Assembly: GCA_905235345.1 (NCBI GenBank)
Contig: CAJOLO010000169.1
Location: forward strand, 1-6,260
DNA from: an uncultured Lachnospiraceae bacterium
Lineage (GTDB): Bacteria > Bacillota > Clostridia > Lachnospirales > Lachnospiraceae
Length of the DNA: 6,260 nucleotides
Direction of reading: 5' to 3'
The notes beneath the pieces are model-generated. The model was not told the origin of the DNA. It searched no databases and saw only the letters and a list, made by a program, of their open reading frames with translations. The translations under genes were made by a program, and so were the position numbers. Below are positions 5,516-6,260 of the stretch, one piece after another (within the stretch, counting starts at the first letter, position 1; every line of letters starts with the position of its first letter).

Positions 5516-6019
5516 TTAGTTACGTCCGCAACATTGCTTATATTTCTTTCCGCTTCCACACGGACAAGGATCATTCCTTCCAATCTTCTTAGGCTTTACT
5601 ATAGTCTTTGATGACTTCTGAAGCTTATACAATTCTTTTCTTCTCTCTTTAGTGAGTAACGGCTCCCACTCTTCAAGATTATAGAGCCATTCAGCATCAC
5701 ATTCCACCATGTTCATGTATAATTTCTCTAAGTCAATATCAAGAGTAACCTTAGAATCTTCATCAATATCATCCAGATTATTGGATTCCTTCAAACTCTC
5801 ATCAATACCGTCCAAAAATCCTGTAATAAGTTCTATTGTTGTATCATATTTTTCAGCAAGTTCTTTAACGGTACCCTCAACAACTTCATCAGGGTTAGAA
5901 AGAATCTGCTTATATATTCCCTGCTCTACTCCGAAATAGTTTAGCCAGAACTGCTTTCCTTCCGGTGTTCTCTCATCCAATGAATATGCGTGATCACGCC
6001 AATCTTTAAGTAATCCCAT
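5516..6019 (-). CDS. SEC-C zinc-motif protein, 167 aa
   Basis: The C-terminus carries a SEC-C motif, GRNDPCPCGSGKKYKQCCG, with likely zinc ligands Cys152, Cys154, Cys163 and Cys164. The same short domain ends SecA, where it contacts SecB and the ribosome, and it occurs in many small proteins of unknown role. Residues 1-140 are acidic and mainly helical (MGLLKDWRDHAYSLDERTPE...), with no membrane segment. They contain a conserved-looking block (SNPDEVVEGTVKELAEKYD) that I believe occurs in Lachnospiraceae proteins of this type. The start at 6019-6017 is preferred. The ATG at 6031 directly abuts its only AAGG, whereas AAGGA at 6035-6031 lies 11 nt before the chosen start. It is the first gene of the operon with gltX. 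A link to translation or ribosome-associated quality control is inference from the neighbour and the motif only. Confidence 0.9.
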   Translation of the reverse strand: MGLLKDWRDHAYSLDERTPEGKQFWLNYFGVEQGIYKQILSNPDEVVEGTVKELAEKYDTTIELITGFLDGIDESLKESNNLDDIDEDSKVTLDIDLEKLYMNMVECDAEWLYNLEEWEPLLTKERRKELYKLQKSSKTIVKPKKIGRNDPCPCGSGKKYKQCCGRN

Positions 6020-6050
6020 TTGTCTTACCATCCTTTTTGTAATTCTTTTT

Positions 6051-6073
6051 CAAGAACGCTCCCGACGTTCTTG
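6051..6073 (-). other. Hairpin in the leader of the SEC-C-gltX operon
   Basis: CAAGAACG and CGTTCTTG form a perfect 8-bp stem around a 7-nt loop. On the transcribed (minus) strand it is followed by AAAAAG, not by a T-run, so it is not an intrinsic terminator in that direction. It ends 31 nt before the SEC-C start codon and may influence translation or mRNA stability. Confidence 0.5.
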
Positions 6074-6076
6074 TTG

Positions 6077-6109
6077 TTAAATGCGCTTAAGTTTTGCTGA
6101 TATCTTCAT
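6077..6109 (-). CDS. Possible 10-codon leader peptide of the SEC-C-gltX operon
   Basis: ATG at 6109-6107 opens MKISAKLKRI and stops at TAA. AAGGA at 6122-6118 lies 8 nt upstream. It sits between the operon promoter and the hairpin at 6051-6073, the usual place for a leader peptide. It contains no glutamate codon, so classical attenuation by Glu supply is not supported. A frame this short can arise by chance. Confidence 0.22.
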   Translation of the reverse strand: MKISAKLKRI

Positions 6110-6166
6110 CTGCACATTCCTTAATTCCGAGTATAACCAATCATTCCCTACTCATACATCTGCACA
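6107..6166 (-). repeat. Pair of 10-bp direct repeats in the operon leader
   Basis: TGTGCAGATG occurs twice on the transcribed strand, at 6166-6157 and 6116-6107, 50 bp apart start to start. The second copy overlaps the start codon of the possible leader peptide. It may be a protein- or RNA-binding repeat, or chance. Confidence 0.3.
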
Positions 6167-6201
6167 AAGTAATTATCGATCATAATCAGACAGCAAATTT
6201 G

Positions 6202-6230
6202 ATTATATCAAACCCTGAAATATTTTTCAA
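6202..6230 (-). promoter_or_regulatory. Strong sigma-A promoter of the SEC-C-gltX operon
   Basis: On the minus strand TTGAAA (6230-6225), a 17-bp spacer (6224-6208) and TATAAT (6207-6202) form a near-consensus promoter. TG one base before the -10 makes it extended. Transcription should start near 6195, giving a leader of about 175 nt before the SEC-C start. No T-box signature (AGGGTGGNACCGCG) is present in that leader. Confidence 0.85.
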
Positions 6231-6260
6231 TTAAAATGTATATAATAACCGGATTTCCAT

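Noticed and set aside
6020..6195. T-box or known amino-acid riboswitch upstream of the gltX operon
   Set aside because: There is no AGGGTGGNACCGCG core, no terminator/antiterminator pair, and the hairpin at 6051-6073 is followed by A residues on the transcribed strand.
6241..6246. TATAAT on the plus strand near the right edge as a divergent promoter
   Set aside because: No -35 sequence lies at the right distance and no downstream gene is visible in the window.
1..6260. CRISPR array, tRNA, rRNA or transposase gene
   Set aside because: I found no regularly spaced repeats, no tRNA cloverleaf with a T-loop GGTTCRA signature, no rRNA-like sequence, and no transposase or integrase motifs.

Overview
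The window is AT-rich and bacterial. Strong purine-rich Shine-Dalgarno sites, a GluRS of clostridial type, a SEC-C protein just upstream of it, a compact UvrD-like helicase and a stand-alone intracellular-type subtilase all fit a Gram-positive anaerobe of the Clostridia, most likely family Lachnospiraceae. That placement rests on gene content and protein style, not on a database match.

Layout. (1) Positions 1-457, minus strand: the first 38 codons of a membrane protein that runs off the left edge, and upstream of it a 73-residue charged helical protein of unknown function. (2) Positions 458-927: a long divergent intergenic region with a small palindromic insertion (element A, 620-686, flanked by a 12-bp direct repeat) and a structured leader (749-881) ahead of a subtilase. 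(3) Positions 928-1788, plus strand: an S8 subtilase with a complete catalytic triad, no signal peptide and no propeptide. (4) Positions 1898-3739, minus strand: a 613-residue UvrD/PcrA-type helicase that converges on the subtilase. (5) Positions 3768-3972: a 205-bp nearly complete palindrome (element B) with 10-bp near-perfect flanking direct repeats. It lies between the helicase start and the gltX end. (6) Positions 4004-6019, minus strand: gltX preceded by a SEC-C zinc-motif protein gene, a two-gene operon. A textbook promoter (-35 TTGAAA, 17-bp spacer, extended -10) lies at 6202-6230, with a leader of about 175 nt.

The most interesting signal is not a gene. Elements A and B share the same terminal sequence (GCAATCACCTG abutting the flanking repeat) and a subterminal block. 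Each is bounded by its own direct repeat of 10-12 bp. Together they look like two members of an undescribed family of non-autonomous palindromic mobile elements. Element B can fold into a long stem closed by a three-way junction with two hairpins, and it carries symmetrical outward-pointing TATAAT boxes. The genes themselves are housekeeping or ordinary accessory functions (Glu-tRNA synthesis, DNA repair or replication, proteolysis). I see no defence system, CRISPR array, tRNA or rRNA.
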